Shown here piece after piece: positions 11,101 through 23,000 of a stretch of DNA of 64,000 bases (position 1 is its first letter; each line of letters starts with the position of its first letter). The stretch is from Mesostigma viride (lineage: Eukaryota > Streptophyta > Mesostigmatophyceae > Mesostigmatales > Mesostigmataceae): NCBI GenBank assembly GCA_009746045.1, contig RPFO01001969.1, forward strand, positions 2,501 to 66,500, given 5' to 3'. The notes below the pieces were generated by a model. It ran no database searches, had not been told where the DNA came from, and saw only the letters and a list, made by a program, of their open reading frames with translations. The position numbers and the translations under genes were made by a program.

Positions 11101-14100
11101 TCTCCCATGTAAGATTTTTTGCGCGTGGAGCGTTGGAGCCGTGCCAGTGCCTGAGGGCGTGCCTAGTTTCAGTCATGGTCCTCGTGTGACGTGCGACAGT
11201 AGTTTCCCAGGTATCTCTTAGTGCAGGAGGGAGGGTTCTAAGCGCTAGAGCCATGTGAAATCCTGGGGTGTTCCCTCCGTTGTGATGATATTATTGTGAT
11301 ATTAGTATGATATTATTGTTATGATATTATTGAAAAAATGGGGGTGAGGGAGCGATGGTGCGTGCTGGTGGGAAGGGGTGCGGCGGGAAGGGGTGTGTCG
11401 CTAGGTTGCCTGGGAAGAAATTCAGTTGTCGGTGCAGGGTTAAGCCCTGCGATGAACTGGAGCTGTGCATTGTGTCATGGAGGGGGAAGGGGGGGGGTGA
11501 TAGGAAAAGTTTTAATGCTGTGTTGTTGGATGGGGCATTTTTTTTCTGTCAGTGAATTTTTCTGGATGACTCTTATACGGCATTTCCTTTGAACCGTTTT
11601 TATTTATTCTTAAGAGCCATCTTTTTTGTGTGCGAATCACCTAATGCTTGATATGGGCACATAGCACCTGGGCTGGTCTCATGAACGTGGCTCGCTCCCA
11701 CCTTGTGGCAAATCCCTCGTGCTCCACCCACAGATGGCGCGAGGAGGGTCCCACCACCGCCGCCACCCATCAGCTCCCGTGGTGGTGACGTGCGACGGCG
11801 GTCACCCTCCCCCCGCCGGCGAAGGTCCCCTTCGCCGCGCCGTGGCGGCCCACCCCCTCGCCGCAGCTCGCCCCCACGCAGGCGCTCACCAGAGCGCAGG
11901 TACAGGGATCGGGGGGGTTAGCTCCTGGTTATATCCTGGTTTTGAAAGTTTGTATAAAAGTTTTGAAATTTTGTTTTCCCCATGCATGCGCTTGTGTGAC
12001 TGCAGGTAAGAGGCAGGTGGCACTTGTACTATCTTCCCTTGTGTTACCTGCGTCGTCTACTAACAAAGTTGTCACGTAGATATGCAGGCAAAGTCCTTGT
12101 GGCACCTGCGTCGTCTACTAACAAAGTTGTCACGTAGATATGCAGGCAAAGTCCTTGTGTTACCTGCGTCGTCTACTAACAAAGTTGTCACGTAGATATG
12201 CAGGCAAAGTCCTTGTGTTACCTACGTCGTCTACTAACAAAGTTGTCACGTAGATATGCAGGCAAAGTCCTTGAGTTGCCTGCGTCGTCTACTAACAAAG
12301 TTGTCACGTAGATATGCAGGCAAAGTCCTTGTGTTGCCTGCGTCGTCTACTTGTGAAATTGGTGAAGTAATAGAATATGTTGAGGTTGTCACAGGAACTT
12401 AACCTGCACAGAGATGCTCGTCTGACGTGCACTGTGCACGACAGGGGATTATCACGGTCATCTGATAGGTGGGAGAAGCTGTATTGTTTTGAATAGGCCG
12501 ATGGGAGTAGCTGTATTGTTTTGAATATGATAGATGGGAGTAGCTGTATTGTTTTGAATAGGCCGAAAAGTTGCCCGTGCGCATTGGAGTTGAGCGTATG
12601 GGTGGTTGTAAGCATCAGTCATCTGTGAGGCTCTTTTGTTAATGCTCCGCCGCAAGGAGTCGGAAGCCCACTTTGGGTTCTCCATGATCTTCGTGCACAA
12701 GGCCATGTAATGACTTCAATCCTTCTCTTACTTGTTTTTGTATCTGCTGACATGCCCAGGAGGTCGCCCCCACGCCGAGGCGCGTCACCACCCCCACGCA
12801 GAGGGTGAGTGGACAGTGTGCCTTTTGCTATTAGATCAACCGTTATTTCTGTTTTGCACTTTGTGGCGCTCTGGGTGCCCTTTGCTACCGCGGCGGTGCT
12901 GCTCGTTACATAATATCTCTTCTACTATCAAGTCAGCCATTTATTCTCACACATAATTAAATATATGTGTCTTAAAATGCGTTGTTCAAATACTACTATA
13001 CATTTAATAGTGAGTCTGCTGCTATCAAGTCCATCATTCCTTCTACTCGTCCACGTCGCGCCACATTTTACTCGTGCTCTTCCACACCGGTGCTGCCTCA
13101 TCGTGTACCGATCGGTGGTGCCGCATGCCTAGTCATGTGTGCCCGCACGTCTAGTCATGGGCGGGCAGACGGGCAGGCGGTTGGGCAGACGGCCGGGCTT
13201 GTTTGTTTGGGTTGAGGGTGGTGGGAAGAGGGGGTGAAGCAGGGGGGCTGTTTGGGTTTGGGAGGGAGGGAAGAAGGGGGCAAGAGAGAGAGAAAGAAGA
13301 GGGGAAGAAGGGGGAAGAGAGTGTGGCCTATTTGTATTCCTTATGGCCTGTGCAATACTGTTACCGAGTATTCAAAGGAGTGGCCTATTCAAAACTAGAT
13401 GAGTTCTCAAGAGTCGCCTATTCAAAACTAGATGAGTACTCATGGGTGGCCTATGCAAAACTAGATGAGTACTCAAGAGTGGCCAATGCAAAACTAGACG
13501 AGTACTCAAGGGTGGCCTATTCAACACTAGATGAGTACTCAAGGGTGGCCTATCCAAAACTAGCGGAGTTCTCAAGGGTGGCCTATCCAAAACTAGATGA
13601 GTTCTCAAGAGTGGCCTATTCAAAACTTGCGGAGTAATTCAAGAGTTGTACCGTGATTTATGCCCATGTGTCCACCTGGCTCTCTTGACCATTTCCCCTC
13701 TCTCGTGTGTTCTCTCATGTGCCCACAAATTTTCCTGGCGGCCGATCCATCCCTCCCCTTGCATTGCTTGCTTCACCGACGCCCCATGCATGCATCACCA
13801 CCATGACGACCCTGCAGGGCGTCGCCACCTCGCCGGGGCCCTGCGGGGCGCGGCCCCTCGCCCGGTCGCGGGCGCAGCCGTTCGCCGCCACGCCGCGGGA
13901 GGAGCCCACCCAGGTATAGGGGGGGGGGAGGGGGAAGGGGAGAAGGCAAAGCGCTTGGACTATGGGGCATATGGGGCGTATGGTTAAAGCGGGTAGAGTA
14001 GTGGGGCGAAGCGCGCAGACTATTCAGAAGTATGGTAGTCTAGAGGGGCAAAGCTTGGGCTTGCAACCCTGTTGGTCCATGGGGCAGTGCTGCTAGACGG

Positions 14101-14969
14101 CATACTTGGCACTACCTGCTAGCATACTTGGTAGTTCGGCAGGCTAATGTCATGGAGAGTGTGGTCTTGAGTTAAGTCTTGAGTACCACTGCATAAGTGC
14201 CCGACCGGATAAAGGGGCGGGTATTTGGGAGGGTTAAGGGGTGGGTGAAGGCGCAGGTAAGGGGGCGCGTAAAGGCGCGGGTAAAGGCGCGGGTAAAGGG
14301 GCGGGTAAAGGGGCGGGTAAAGGGGCGGGTAAAGGGGCGGGTAAAGGGGCGGGTAAAGGGGCGGATTAAGAGGCGGGTAAAGGGGCGGTTAAAGGGGCGG
14401 GTAAAGGGGCGGGTAAAGGGGCAGGTAAAGGGGTGGATAAAGAGGCGGGTAAAGAGATGGGTAAAGGGGCAGGTAAAGGGGCGGGTAAAGGGGCGGGTAA
14501 AGGGGCGGATAAAGAGGCGGATAAAGGGGCGGGTAAAGGGGACGCTCAGATAAGGGGGTGATGCTGTTGGTTGGTAGTTTGGTTGCCTGGAGGGGAAGAT
14601 GGGGGGGGGGGGGGGCAATTGTGCTAGGTTACTTTGTTACCTTCCTTGACCATTTCCCCACAACCCCAGCACTCCTGTACTGTAGATCTACGACACGTGA
14701 ACACGTAGTGCCTGTGTTCTGCTTGTGTGTGTGTGTGGTTGTGGTTGTGTGGTTGCGTGGTCGCGTGGTCGCGTGGTCGCGTGGTCGCGTGGTCGCGTGG
14801 TCGCGTGGTCGCGTGGTCGCGTGGTCGCGTGGTCGCGTGGCCGCGTGGCCGCGTGGTCGCGTGGTCGCGTGGCCGCGTGGCCGCGTGGTCGCGTGGTCGC
14901 GTGGTTGCGTGGTTGCGTGGTCGCGTGGTCGCGTGGTCGCGTGGTCGCGTGGTCGCGTGGCCGCGTGGC

Positions 14970-15049
<80 letters not shown>

Positions 15050-16924
15050 TGTGTGTGTGAATGTGTGTGTGTGTTTGTGTGTGTGTGTGAATGTGTGTGT
15101 GTGTTTGTGTTTTGCCTGTTACTGGGGATCTCTCTGATCTCCCCCCGCCCCTCCTCCCTGATGAGAGGCGATGCCTGTTGTTGGCGTGTGTCTCTGGCTC
15201 TTGACAGCCACACATAAGTCTTGTTAACGAGCAGGTGTGTGGCTGAAGACAACCGCCATTGCGTTTGGCTCTCCACGACATGCATGCAGCTTTGTCGACT
15301 GTACCAGGTGTCACTGATGACAAGAACAGTTTCATTTCTCGTTTCATGAACCACGTGAAGGAGAATTCTTACGTTTCTCGTTTCACTGATGACAAGAAGA
15401 GCAAGCTCTTATATCACTGGTGATGACAAGGAGAACAACTTCGTTTCTCGTTGGCTCATGGAACTCACAGGCCGTCGGGCGGCGCGCGGCGCAACCGCAG
15501 CCCTTCGCCACCGGATGCCAAGAAGGTACGCGCCCCATACATTATTATTAACACCACTTATAAATGAATGGCAGGTTCATTGCACCATTTGTTAATGAAT
15601 GGCAGGCCATGTTGGCATATTGGATGCCAAGGTAGTGAAGGTACGCGCCCAGTCATGGCATTGTTGTAGACATTACGATGTGTTTACATGGTAAGTCATA
15701 GAGGCTTTCAAGTGCAGGGACATGCGGATACCCATGTATACCCATGTAGTTCTTCAAAATGATGAGCTTGTTTTGTTAGTGCCTGTGTGCTACCGGAGTG
15801 AAGCCATGTGGATGATGAGACATGCTGATGCAGAGACGCATAGACCCAGTGCATGGAGACATCGAGGTTTCTGGCTGCTAGGACGGTAAGCTGGTGAGGG
15901 TGCGTTGACATCCCACCATGCAACGTTTTCGGTGAAAATGTGAAGAAAGTTGTCTGGAGGGAAAATGTTGAAGAAGAGTGCCCGTTGTGCGAAGTTGAAG
16001 AAGTACGCCTCGTTGTGCGGATGTCTAAGAAGTGTGGCTCGGCGCGCGTCTAACAACTCGTGCAGTGCTATAATAAGGATAGTGAGCGTCTTTCATAAGG
16101 ATATCAAGGATAATATATATTATTTTATTTATATACTAGTATATAACAGTGTGCCTCGGCGGACGTCTGAGAACGCGTGCAGAGCTCGGCATGCTTGCGT
16201 TGTCCGACGCTGTACCCGGTTGGTTGCCTTGCAAGCATCTATAATAAGGATTTTCTTAGCATGAAGTCCCGGTGGCCCGTGTATAAGGAGGATATATAAG
16301 GATATAATTAGGATAGTCAGGATATGTAAGGATAGTAAGGATTTAGGCCCTGCCAGGATAATAAGGATAGTCTGGATATCAAAGAGACAATAAGCGCAGG
16401 CCAGGTATAAGGAGGATATATAAGGGTATGATTAGGATAGTCAGGATATGTAAGGGACAACCAGCGCAGGCCAGAAATCTGGAAGGATTTATAAGGATAT
16501 CAAGGACTTATAGCAAGTCCCGTTCGCACGTGGGAGGGTATGCATGGACTGAGGTATCGAAACACATGCCACATCATGTATGCTCAACATAGCCCATGCC
16601 ACATCATATTCGCTCATCATAGCCCATGCCACTTCATTCCGCTCATCATAGCCCATGGCACACAATATCCTGTCATCATAGCCCACGACACATCCTAATC
16701 TCTCTCTGTTATTTGCTCTCATCATTGAGTTGTCTATTCGTTCTGGCGCTGCCACCTGTCGGTGTGGCGCGCAGAAAGCGGCGCCCGCCTCCCCCTCACG
16801 GTCGAGCGGCTCGCGGTCGTCCCGTAGCACCAGCAGCAGCCGCAGCAGCAGCCGCAGCAGCGGCAGCAGCTCCTCCGGCTCCCGCTCGCGGTCCCGCTCC
16901 CCTTCGTCTTCGAGCGGCTCGTAG
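5160..16924 (+). CDS. RNPS1/SR45-like RRM and RS-domain splicing factor, 10 exons, 473 aa
   Basis: By family, a nuclear splicing and exon-junction-complex factor that binds RNA through one RRM and recruits splicing partners through flanking Ser/Arg-rich domains. Exons: 5160-5422, 5607-5695, 7201-7247, 9184-9264, 10610-11039, 11734-11899, 12760-12804, 13818-13913, 15471-15525, 16775-16924 (stop TAG). They sum to 1422 nt, every intron is GT-AG and phases match throughout. The N-terminus (1-95) is Ser-rich with RSRSPSP. The RRM spans about 97-178: RNP2-like LHVGNL at 99-104, [12 protein letters not shown], then RNP1 KGFGYIEF at 138-145, [10 protein letters not shown], and [19 protein letters not shown]. 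Residues 190-300 are rich in DR/ER/RD dipeptides; 305-473 are RS/PRR-rich, ending [12 protein letters not shown]. This RS1-RRM-RS2 order fits SR45/RNPS1. Oddities: large introns filled with satellites and partial copies of exons 3, 4, 5 and 9 (see findings). Exon 3 could be replaced by the copy at 7309-7339. Not transcript-verified. Confidence 0.93.
6110..6345. repeat. 36-bp tandem repeat in SR45-like intron 2
   Basis: About 6.5 copies of a unit containing agctggcacccatgacttct and ccttaacgcggcata. A few substitutions separate copies. It can be read through in the minus strand but is a satellite, not a gene. Confidence 0.95.
6812..6996. repeat. 11-bp tandem repeat (tattcctttgc)n in intron 2
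   Basis: About 16-17 near-perfect copies of tattcctttgc, ending about 200 bp before the acceptor of exon 3. The pyrimidine-rich strand is the sense strand of the host gene, so it extends the polypyrimidine context upstream of that acceptor. Confidence 0.95.
7519..7738. repeat. 7-bp tandem repeat (cccctgt)n in intron 3
   Basis: About 31 uninterrupted copies of cccctgt. There are no substitutions by eye, which points to recent expansion. It lies downstream of exon 3 and its partial copy. Confidence 0.97.
8278..8820. repeat. ~146-bp tandem repeat, about 4 copies, related to the window's SINE
   Basis: Units start near 8304, 8450, 8597 and 8743. Each contains aatacatcctgggctacttc, ctgcaagggtagggtgtag and ctgctctggtccccac. 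The same segment occurs in the dispersed SINE-like element at 17.4, 41.9, 51.0 and 61.8 kb (tacatcctaagctacttcct, cctgcaagggtggggatg). The array therefore looks like amplification of part of an inserted SINE inside intron 3. Confidence 0.85.
9231..9585 (+). repeat. ~100-bp tandem repeat seeded by the exon 4 3' junction
   Basis: Four units begin at about 9237, 9331, 9437 and 9537. Each holds a version of gagaaggcgctggacttcat, then ggatgg and a donor-like gtgggt or gggtac, then ttggtcactatag. Only the first joins a full RRM exon (9184-9264). Units 2-4 carry substitutions and small deletions, including a stop-creating change in unit 2. Confidence 0.9.
10514..10606. repeat. (CA)n-rich microsatellite before exon 5
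   Basis: Alternating acacgc and cacaca units run directly into the exon 5 acceptor (acacacatcag). The intron lacks a conventional pyrimidine tract immediately before this acceptor; the CA tract takes its place. Confidence 0.9.
12020..12348. repeat. 58-bp tandem repeat in SR45-like intron 6
   Basis: About 5.5 copies of a unit containing gcgtcgtctactaacaaag, ttgtcacgtagatatgcagg and caaagtccttgtg. Near-identical copies. The ctactaac motif resembles a branch-point consensus and atgcag|g an acceptor, so each unit could look like a decoy 3' splice site. It is followed at 12471-12565 by three copies of a unit with agctgtattgttttgaata. Confidence 0.92.
13370..13636. repeat. 33-bp tandem repeat, about 8 copies, intron 7
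   Basis: Unit with ggcctattcaaaactagatg and agtactcaagagt. It keeps an open frame on both strands only because 33 is a multiple of three. It lies inside the intron between exons 7 and 8, so it is not counted as a gene. Confidence 0.93.
14205..14546. repeat. 12-bp tandem repeat (ggtaaaggggcg)n, intron 8
   Basis: About 28 copies, mostly ggtaaaggggcg with scattered changes. Period 12 keeps frames open on both strands (GRVK on plus), but it sits within an intron. Confidence 0.95.
14750..15110. repeat. 8-bp (gtggtcgc)n array followed by (GT)n
   Basis: 14750-14968 holds about 27 copies of cgtggtcg/cgtggccg. 14969-15047 is a pure GT tract, then gtgtgaat interruptions to about 15110. All within intron 8 of the SR45-like gene. 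Confidence 0.96.
16270..16500. repeat. Irregular aaggatat-rich repeat, intron 9
   Basis: Loose repeats of aggatatataaggat, gatagtcaggatatgtaag and cagcgcaggcca. The last is the dispersed motif also seen at 17.77, 33.0-33.3, 42.75, 53.0 and 59.5 kb (SINE 5' region). Confidence 0.7.
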
Positions 16925-17408
16925 GGTCGCCCTGGCGCCCCCCTGGGGCCTCTGCTCACTGGCGCGCATGGTGGGTGGTAATAATAGAATGGGTTCATCA
17001 CGCCGTCATCAGTTATTAACTAGTTTGCTAGATCCATCCACCCCATCCCATTTCCACCCCACTGAGGGCTTTCGCTCGCGTGACGCAGTCGACGTGAAAA
17101 TTAATTATTTAATTAAATCATCATTAATCATGTCGTGGGTGGGCTCAGTCTTGCCGTGGGTGGGTTTAGTTGTGGCGTGGGTCGGTGCAGTCCTGTGATG
17201 GATGGCGTATTTGCATGGTGGGTGGCTTTGTGTTCTGAGTAGTTGCAATTTCTCTGGTGGGTGTCGAAAGCTCATGGCGGCTGGGCTCTGAAGTGGTTGG
17301 TGCTTGACCATCTGCAGGTGGCCGAGGCGCAGGCAAGGCCATTATCTGCACGCGTACAAGTTCCACCGTATTCTCTGTTTTCTTGCCTGCTGGCCATCTC
17401 ATGGTCAC
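16925..17408. other. 3' flank of SR45-like gene with a LINE 3'-end fragment
   Basis: No gene seen. 17030-17125 (ccaccccactgagggctttc, gtgacgcagtcgacgtg, then attaattatttaatta) matches the 3' end of the LINE family at 18.7, 37.9 and 59.6 kb in plus orientation, so it is a very short 5'-truncated copy. Confidence 0.55.
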
Positions 17409-17800
17409 TACTAATTAATTAATTAATTAGAAACATAACTCCGTTGGGAGTATCTGTAGCACATATCCCTGAGAAGGGGCGTATGGCTTTTAATACATTC
17501 TGGACCACTTCATGCAAGGATGGGAATGTAAGCTACCCTTGCTCTAGGCGCACCAGGGCACCTGCACCCTCATGATCTATCACGCTATGCCCAGCTAAGG
17601 GGGAGCATGTCATGTGGGGGAAGATCATCATAGCTATACAAGAGCTAGGGCATGGCTTCTCAGCAGAGAGTGACTCCCTGCATGGGCACTGCATAATACA
17701 ATAAAGCTAGGCATCACTATAGTATAGCTAGGCATGGTCACTATAGTATATAGTAATATCCATGCCTGCGCTGGTTGTCTCATTGGCATCTCTGTTTTCC
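17409..17800 (-). mobile_element. SINE-like element, minus orientation, (AATT)n tail
   Basis: The minus-strand 3' end is marked by the short hairpin ctcccaacggagttatgttt followed by (AATT)n at 17409-17430. The body contains ggtgcgcctagagcaagggt and ctagctcttgtatagctatg. The 5' region holds accagcgcaggcatgg and tatactatagtgaccatgcc. The same body occurs at 41.74, 50.88 and 61.77 kb. No ORF. It shares its last ~45 bp with the LINE end at 41.59-41.66 kb. Confidence 0.75.
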
Positions 17801-18651
17801 GATATAGCGACATCATGACACAAGGGCCACACTAGTGTTGTCTCATTGACGTTACCGTGGCATTCTGCGTGCACATTCTCCTTGTGTCTTTCTTTCACAC
17901 AGGTTCAGCATGCATCCATCCAATCTGTTCTTATGCAAGATTGTGTCAGTTCGACAGGTTTCCGTCTAACTCACCAAGTAGTGGCCATTTTCCCCCAGGC
18001 ATACTTGTGCGTCGGTGCTCCTAGTGATGATGTGGCCTGTGAGAGGAGCTGGTGGTTAGGGTCGAATCCCGAGACAGTATGTAACCGTTTGTAGCATGCT
18101 CTAATGCATGCATGCACTCAAGTGTTTAGTGACCTTCTTTGCTACTTAGTTACTTCTTCTTGTAAACACTTACCTAATAATCTACGGTTCGCTGCTTGTG
18201 CATGGTCTGCATCCGTGTGTGTTTTCTGCAGGATGAGAAAGCGCCACACACCGGTCTTGCCAATCGTTGGGAATGTCGGCGAGGAAGCATACTTATACTA
18301 ATCCTTACAGGACCTATTCAAGGCATTCACCACAATTGTTTAGGTGTTTGCCAGATACTGCTTATGACATCACAGGAGTTCATGACACGCTGCTGTTAGA
18401 CATTGAAACTGAGGATCTCGCACTAATAGAGCGGTCACGAACTTGCGAGTTGCAAGTTCACATACTTTTGACTGAATAATATTTCATCATCCTTACATGC
18501 ACCAAATGTTGCCACAGGACTTTGCACATGTTTCCTCAATGAATAACGTATTTTATATGCGCGTGCGTTTGGGGGCCCTGTGTTTTGCCCACAACGCATC
18601 CATCACGCGTGGCTGCAAGTGCCAGTGCACCTGAAGAGGTCGTTTGGCACG
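17801..18651. other. Gene-free stretch between SINE and LINE
   Basis: No convincing exon. 18055-18075 contains ggtcgaatcccgag, which looks like a tRNA T-arm or Pol III B box, but no foldable tRNA was found around it. Nothing else identified. Confidence 0.4.
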
Positions 18652-20015
18652 ATTAATTAATTAATTAATTAATTAATTAATTAATTAATTAATTAATTAA
18701 TAGACACGTGACTGCGTCACGTGAGCATAAGCCCTCAGTGGGAGGGGAACATGGGATGGAATGGATGGTGTAAGCTATCTAGGTCCTAGTTACAGGGCTG
18801 TGGGCACCGCGGCCCGAATCGCTATGAATGCCATACGCGGTCACGCGCGGAGCCCCCACAGACTTGGGGGTGGTCTCCTTCATCACTACTTGCCATCTAT
18901 CCTTGTGTACCATCTGCCTCCATATTACAGACAAACCAGGAGGCTGCCCGGGTGTGAGCCCGTCACGTCTAGTGTAGCACATATCCATAGCCGAGTCTAT
19001 CACGAAATGTCCATGGGTGGCGGCCCTGCCGCGCGCGGCCTGGGGCACGCAAGGTGAGGACATATCGCCCAGGCTGGGCGGGCTTGGTGCCAGCTGACCT
19101 ATCCGTGGTATCAACCTGATCTGTGCGAGCAAGGTGCCCGGCCAGGCCTAGGCGCCTGTGCCGGAGAATGTGTGAGACAAATGGTAAATCTGCGTACAAA
19201 ATCGAATTGCTAATGCCTGTTGTGTGGGATATTCAATGCCCTACGTAACATCTTGTGGAGGACGCCGTCCAGCTCCTTCTCCAGCTTCTGCGTCAGCGTC
19301 CACGCTTCGCCGCCGTAGGTGAGGACTATCACAATGACGACCTTGAACAGGTCGCGTTTGACGATCCGGGGCAGGGCGGGGTTGGTCCACCAGCGTCGAT
19401 GCTCGTGAATTTGGCCCCACGCCATGCCGATCCGGACCTGCATGTCGGCCGCGCTGTCGGGGAGCCAGCTGCCGAGCAGTTTAAAGCAGGCGGGGTACTG
19501 CACTACGGTATCATCCAAAAGGCGAAGCTCGGGGCGGGGGCCCGCCAGGCCGGCGGCCCGCCAGGCCGGCGGCAAGGGCCTCGGTCTTGGGGCTAATCTC
19601 CAAACCTACTGCCCGCGCCTCGAGGGCCAAGCAGTCCAGCCAGAGCTGGGCGGAGGCAGGCGCCTCAAGGAGCGTTATGTTGTCGTCGTAGATGAGGTTC
19701 CGCGTGTTAGTCGCAACCCCGGCGCCGTGGTAATTGTCGATCACCAGGCCAGGGGCCTGCGGAGCCAGGGTTGCAAAGCGAGGGTTGTCAGCGGAAATGA
19801 CGACCGGGTGGCCATCGTCATGCACCAGGGTCCGAGGGGCCCTGGCGGTAAAGTGAGCACGTGCCTGGCGCATAGCGTAGTCCACCACAATAATAAACAG
19901 ATACGGTGACAGGACGCAGCCTTGCCAGACGCCGGTCTGGAGCGGGCAGGGCGGGGTGGTGCCATGTGGAGTGCGTACCGAGGTGGTGGAGCCTTCATAC
20001 ATTCCTTGGTCATAA
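18652..20015 (-). mobile_element. 5'-truncated non-LTR (LINE) retrotransposon, family 1
   Basis: Minus strand; 3' tail is (TTAA)n at 18652-18702. Remnant ORF pieces: 20002-19511 (RT palm: TGVWQGCVLSPYLFIIVVD, then LIYDDNITLL where an active enzyme has YADD), 19575-19210 (FKLLGSWLPD, ALPRIVKRDLFKVVIVIVLT, LTYGGEAWTLTQKLEKELDG) and 19199-18779 (RRLGLAGHLARTDQVDT, GRARQGRHPWTFRDRLG, GLSVIWRQMV). The first two pieces join only with a frame change. It is truncated inside the RT domain. The changed catalytic motif and frameshifts mean it is dead. It lies just downstream of the stop of the module gene (20031). Confidence 0.9.
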
Positions 20016-20030
20016 GCCTGTTGCTGTTGT

Positions 20031-23000
20031 CTACTTGGTCATGGAACTGATGGTCACGGTAGCCGCCGTTGTGGCAGCAGCGGCAGCCGCGCTTGCCAAG
20101 TTACACGCCTCGAACGCCTTGTGCGCTGCTGCCACAGCCGCCGTCATCACCTGCACGCCGTCGCCCTGGCCCGCCTGCCGCGTGAGCAATGCGCACGCGA
20201 GCGCCTGCAGGGACACCTCCATCTCCTGCTGCGTGTCCCTCACCCGCTGGTTCTGCTCCAGCATGAACGCGACCAGGTCCAGCACCTGCTCCTCTTGCTC
20301 CGTGGCACTAGGGGGCAAGGCAGTGCCCTGTCCTGCACGGTCAGGGCCACCCTCCGTCCCCGTGCCCACCGCAGGCGGCCTCTCCTCCACACTGGCATCT
20401 GCAACGCGGACGGCACCTGCTGATGTCTCCATGGGAGTCTCAGCTGCTGTTGCTTCGGCGGTAGCAGGCGCCTGCGCCTGCACGTGGCAACACAAGGAAC
20501 GGCCGCAAGCATATTATCGCTGGGTCATGCTCCGTGTTTGGGCATTGACCCTGCTACGCCGACTGTATTATCCATGTCTGTAGACTGCCATGTAGTCGCT
20601 GCATACAAAGAAACCAGATACGGTTTATCCTGCTCAACCATATTCCGCTTTGCAGCTAAATGTTATGCCTTTAAAAGCTGTTAGCATCCAGTTAGCGCAG
20701 ACACATATGCCAGCTGTCTCAAGGCGGTGCACGATCCAAGCAAGCAAATGCGCAAGCAAACGCGCAAGCAAAGGCGCAAGCAAATGCGCAAGCAAACGCG
20801 CAAGCAAATGCGCAAGCAAACGCGAACACTGATGGTGCCAGACCCTAATAATGCTGTCCGTGCAATAATTGCCAAGGCATCACTGTTTTGCCAAACCATC
20901 TTTGAGTTGCAAGCGGCACCGGGAACAAGTCCCGTTTTCCCACATCTCCCAAACCACTGCTGTGATTCCCCCCCCCCCCCCCCCCCCCCACCCACCCACC
21001 CACCCACCCACCCACCCACCCACCCCCCCCCCCCGCCCGCCGCCCGCCCGCCCGCCCGCCCGCCCGCCCGCCCGCCCGCCCGCCCGCCCGCCGCCCGCCC
21101 GCCCCGCCCGCCCGCCCGCCCGCCGCCCGCCCGCCCGCCCGCCCCCCACCCGCCCACCCACCCCCCCCCCCCCCACCCACCCACCCACCCACCCACTCAC
21201 GCTTCAGAGACTTGGTATTCACCCAGAACATCCATCTCAGAAGTCACGATGCCCACAGATCGCCGCACGCCCACAGTACGTCTCCTGGCTCCCCTGCACG
21301 CTACAGACCACCTCCCCCTCCATGTGCCCACTTTGTTCATGGACCCCTCGCATCACGTACCTGTGCGTCAGGGGCCGCAGCGCCCAGCTTATCGCTCCCC
21401 CCCCTTTCCTCCGCTTTGCCCGCCCCCCCTCCCTCTCCTTGCTCCGCTGCGCATGCCGCAGCTTCTTCATGAAGAAAACGCAGCGCCGGTCTAGATCTGC
21501 CGCCAGCTCAGCAAGCCGCGCACGGTCCCCCGCACTCATGCTGGCAACCGTGCCCACATCTGCAGCTGTGGCGGCGTCCGTGCTGGCAACCGCAACCGTG
21601 CCAGCAACCGCATCCGTGCTGGCAACCGCATCCGTGCTGGCAACCGCAACCGCATCCGTGCCGGCAACCACGTCCGTGCCGGCAACAGCAGCGGCAGACA
21701 CCCCCGCGCTGGAGCCACCGGCGGGCACCGGACACGCTGCCCCACCACCTGACAGGGGACGCAGGGCGGCATCACCCTCGGCAACTGGCCTACTGCTTTC
21801 CTCCGCAACGGGCCCCTTGCTATCCGCTGCCCCTCGGTGCCCCATGGCCAGATGGCCGTCCTCACACAGCCCATCACCGTTGGGCTCCTCACGGTCCGGC
21901 GGCCCTCGGTCTTCAACCGGACGCTGGCTGTCAAGTTGCGACCCGTCCTCGGATGCGCGCTGGCCTCCCCCTGCGGGCGCCTGGTCGTCAGCCAATCGCG
22001 GGTCCTCGTTGCTCCGCGGCTCCGCCGAGCTCCCCTGCCCATCGGGGCTCCCCTGGCCACCGTCACGCCCCTCATTCGCGCCGGGGGCCTGGCCTTGAAC
22101 CTGCGCTGTGCCTTGAAGCGGCGGCGTGCCTTCGGCTGGGGTCTGGGCCTCATCGGGCTCTGCCTGCGTACTATCAACCGGCCCTGCCTGTTCATTGTCA
22201 GGGACGTGCAGATCACTCGCGGCCCGCTCCTCCAGCTGCAAGAAGGCCACGCACGTGCTGTTGGTGAGGATGTTGCTTACGTAGTCGTCGCGGAAGCGCT
22301 CGCGCAGGCCATCGGGCAGGTGGTCACACAGCCAGCGCGACAGACCGGGGCGGCCGGTCTCTGTCGCGACGCGCCGGAGCTCTCCTTCGTGCGCCAGCAG
22401 AAGAGGCGCTACTTGCGCACGCAACGCTTCCAGGGCCTGTCAGGGTGGCGGGGTGCAGCGGCCGTTGTGGTAGGGTAGCCGTTGAAGTGTCAGGAAGCAT
22501 TCCTCGTCAGTCATAGCAGCGGTACTGGTGGCAAAAGCAGCAGAAAAAGCAGCTACAGCCAGTGGCAAAAGCAGCAGATTTTGCAGCTACTGCTTCAGTA
22601 TCTTTAGCAGCTACAGTAGCAGTAGTAGTATAAAAGTGGGGTGGGGGCACCGGTGGCGTTGGTGAGGGTGGTCCTGGAGACAGTGCTAGTAGCTGTGAGC
22701 ACAGCAGCACCAAACCCAGAGGCGAAGAAGGTTGTGGGCGGGCAAGGATATCGGCATGCGCTTGGCAGGCACGTGCGTGGGCCAGGCGACTTAGCAAGCG
22801 GCAACGTGCCGACGTGATGCGCATGGGACGAACATAGGGTGCTGCGTGACGTGAGATAGTGGACGTTCATGGACCGCCATGCCAGCATAGCACATTGCGG
22901 TGGCAGGTGCTACCATCACGGGGGGCGGGTCAAGGAGCGAGAGGGCACACACGAAACCTCGCACACCAACAAGCTGCAACCGACAAGTAACTTATAAATT

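Noticed and set aside
14629-15354. Minus-strand frame of HATTRPRD and HTHTHT repeats
   Set aside because: Made of the 8-bp and (GT)n arrays inside SR45-like intron 8.
18040-18085. tRNA gene suggested by ggtcgaatcccgag
   Set aside because: No matching D-arm, anticodon stem or acceptor stem could be found at the right spacing.
20869-22098. 409-codon plus-strand open frame
   Set aside because: Antisense shadow of the module gene exon plus C-rich arrays; the minus frame has the repeated module and good splice sites.
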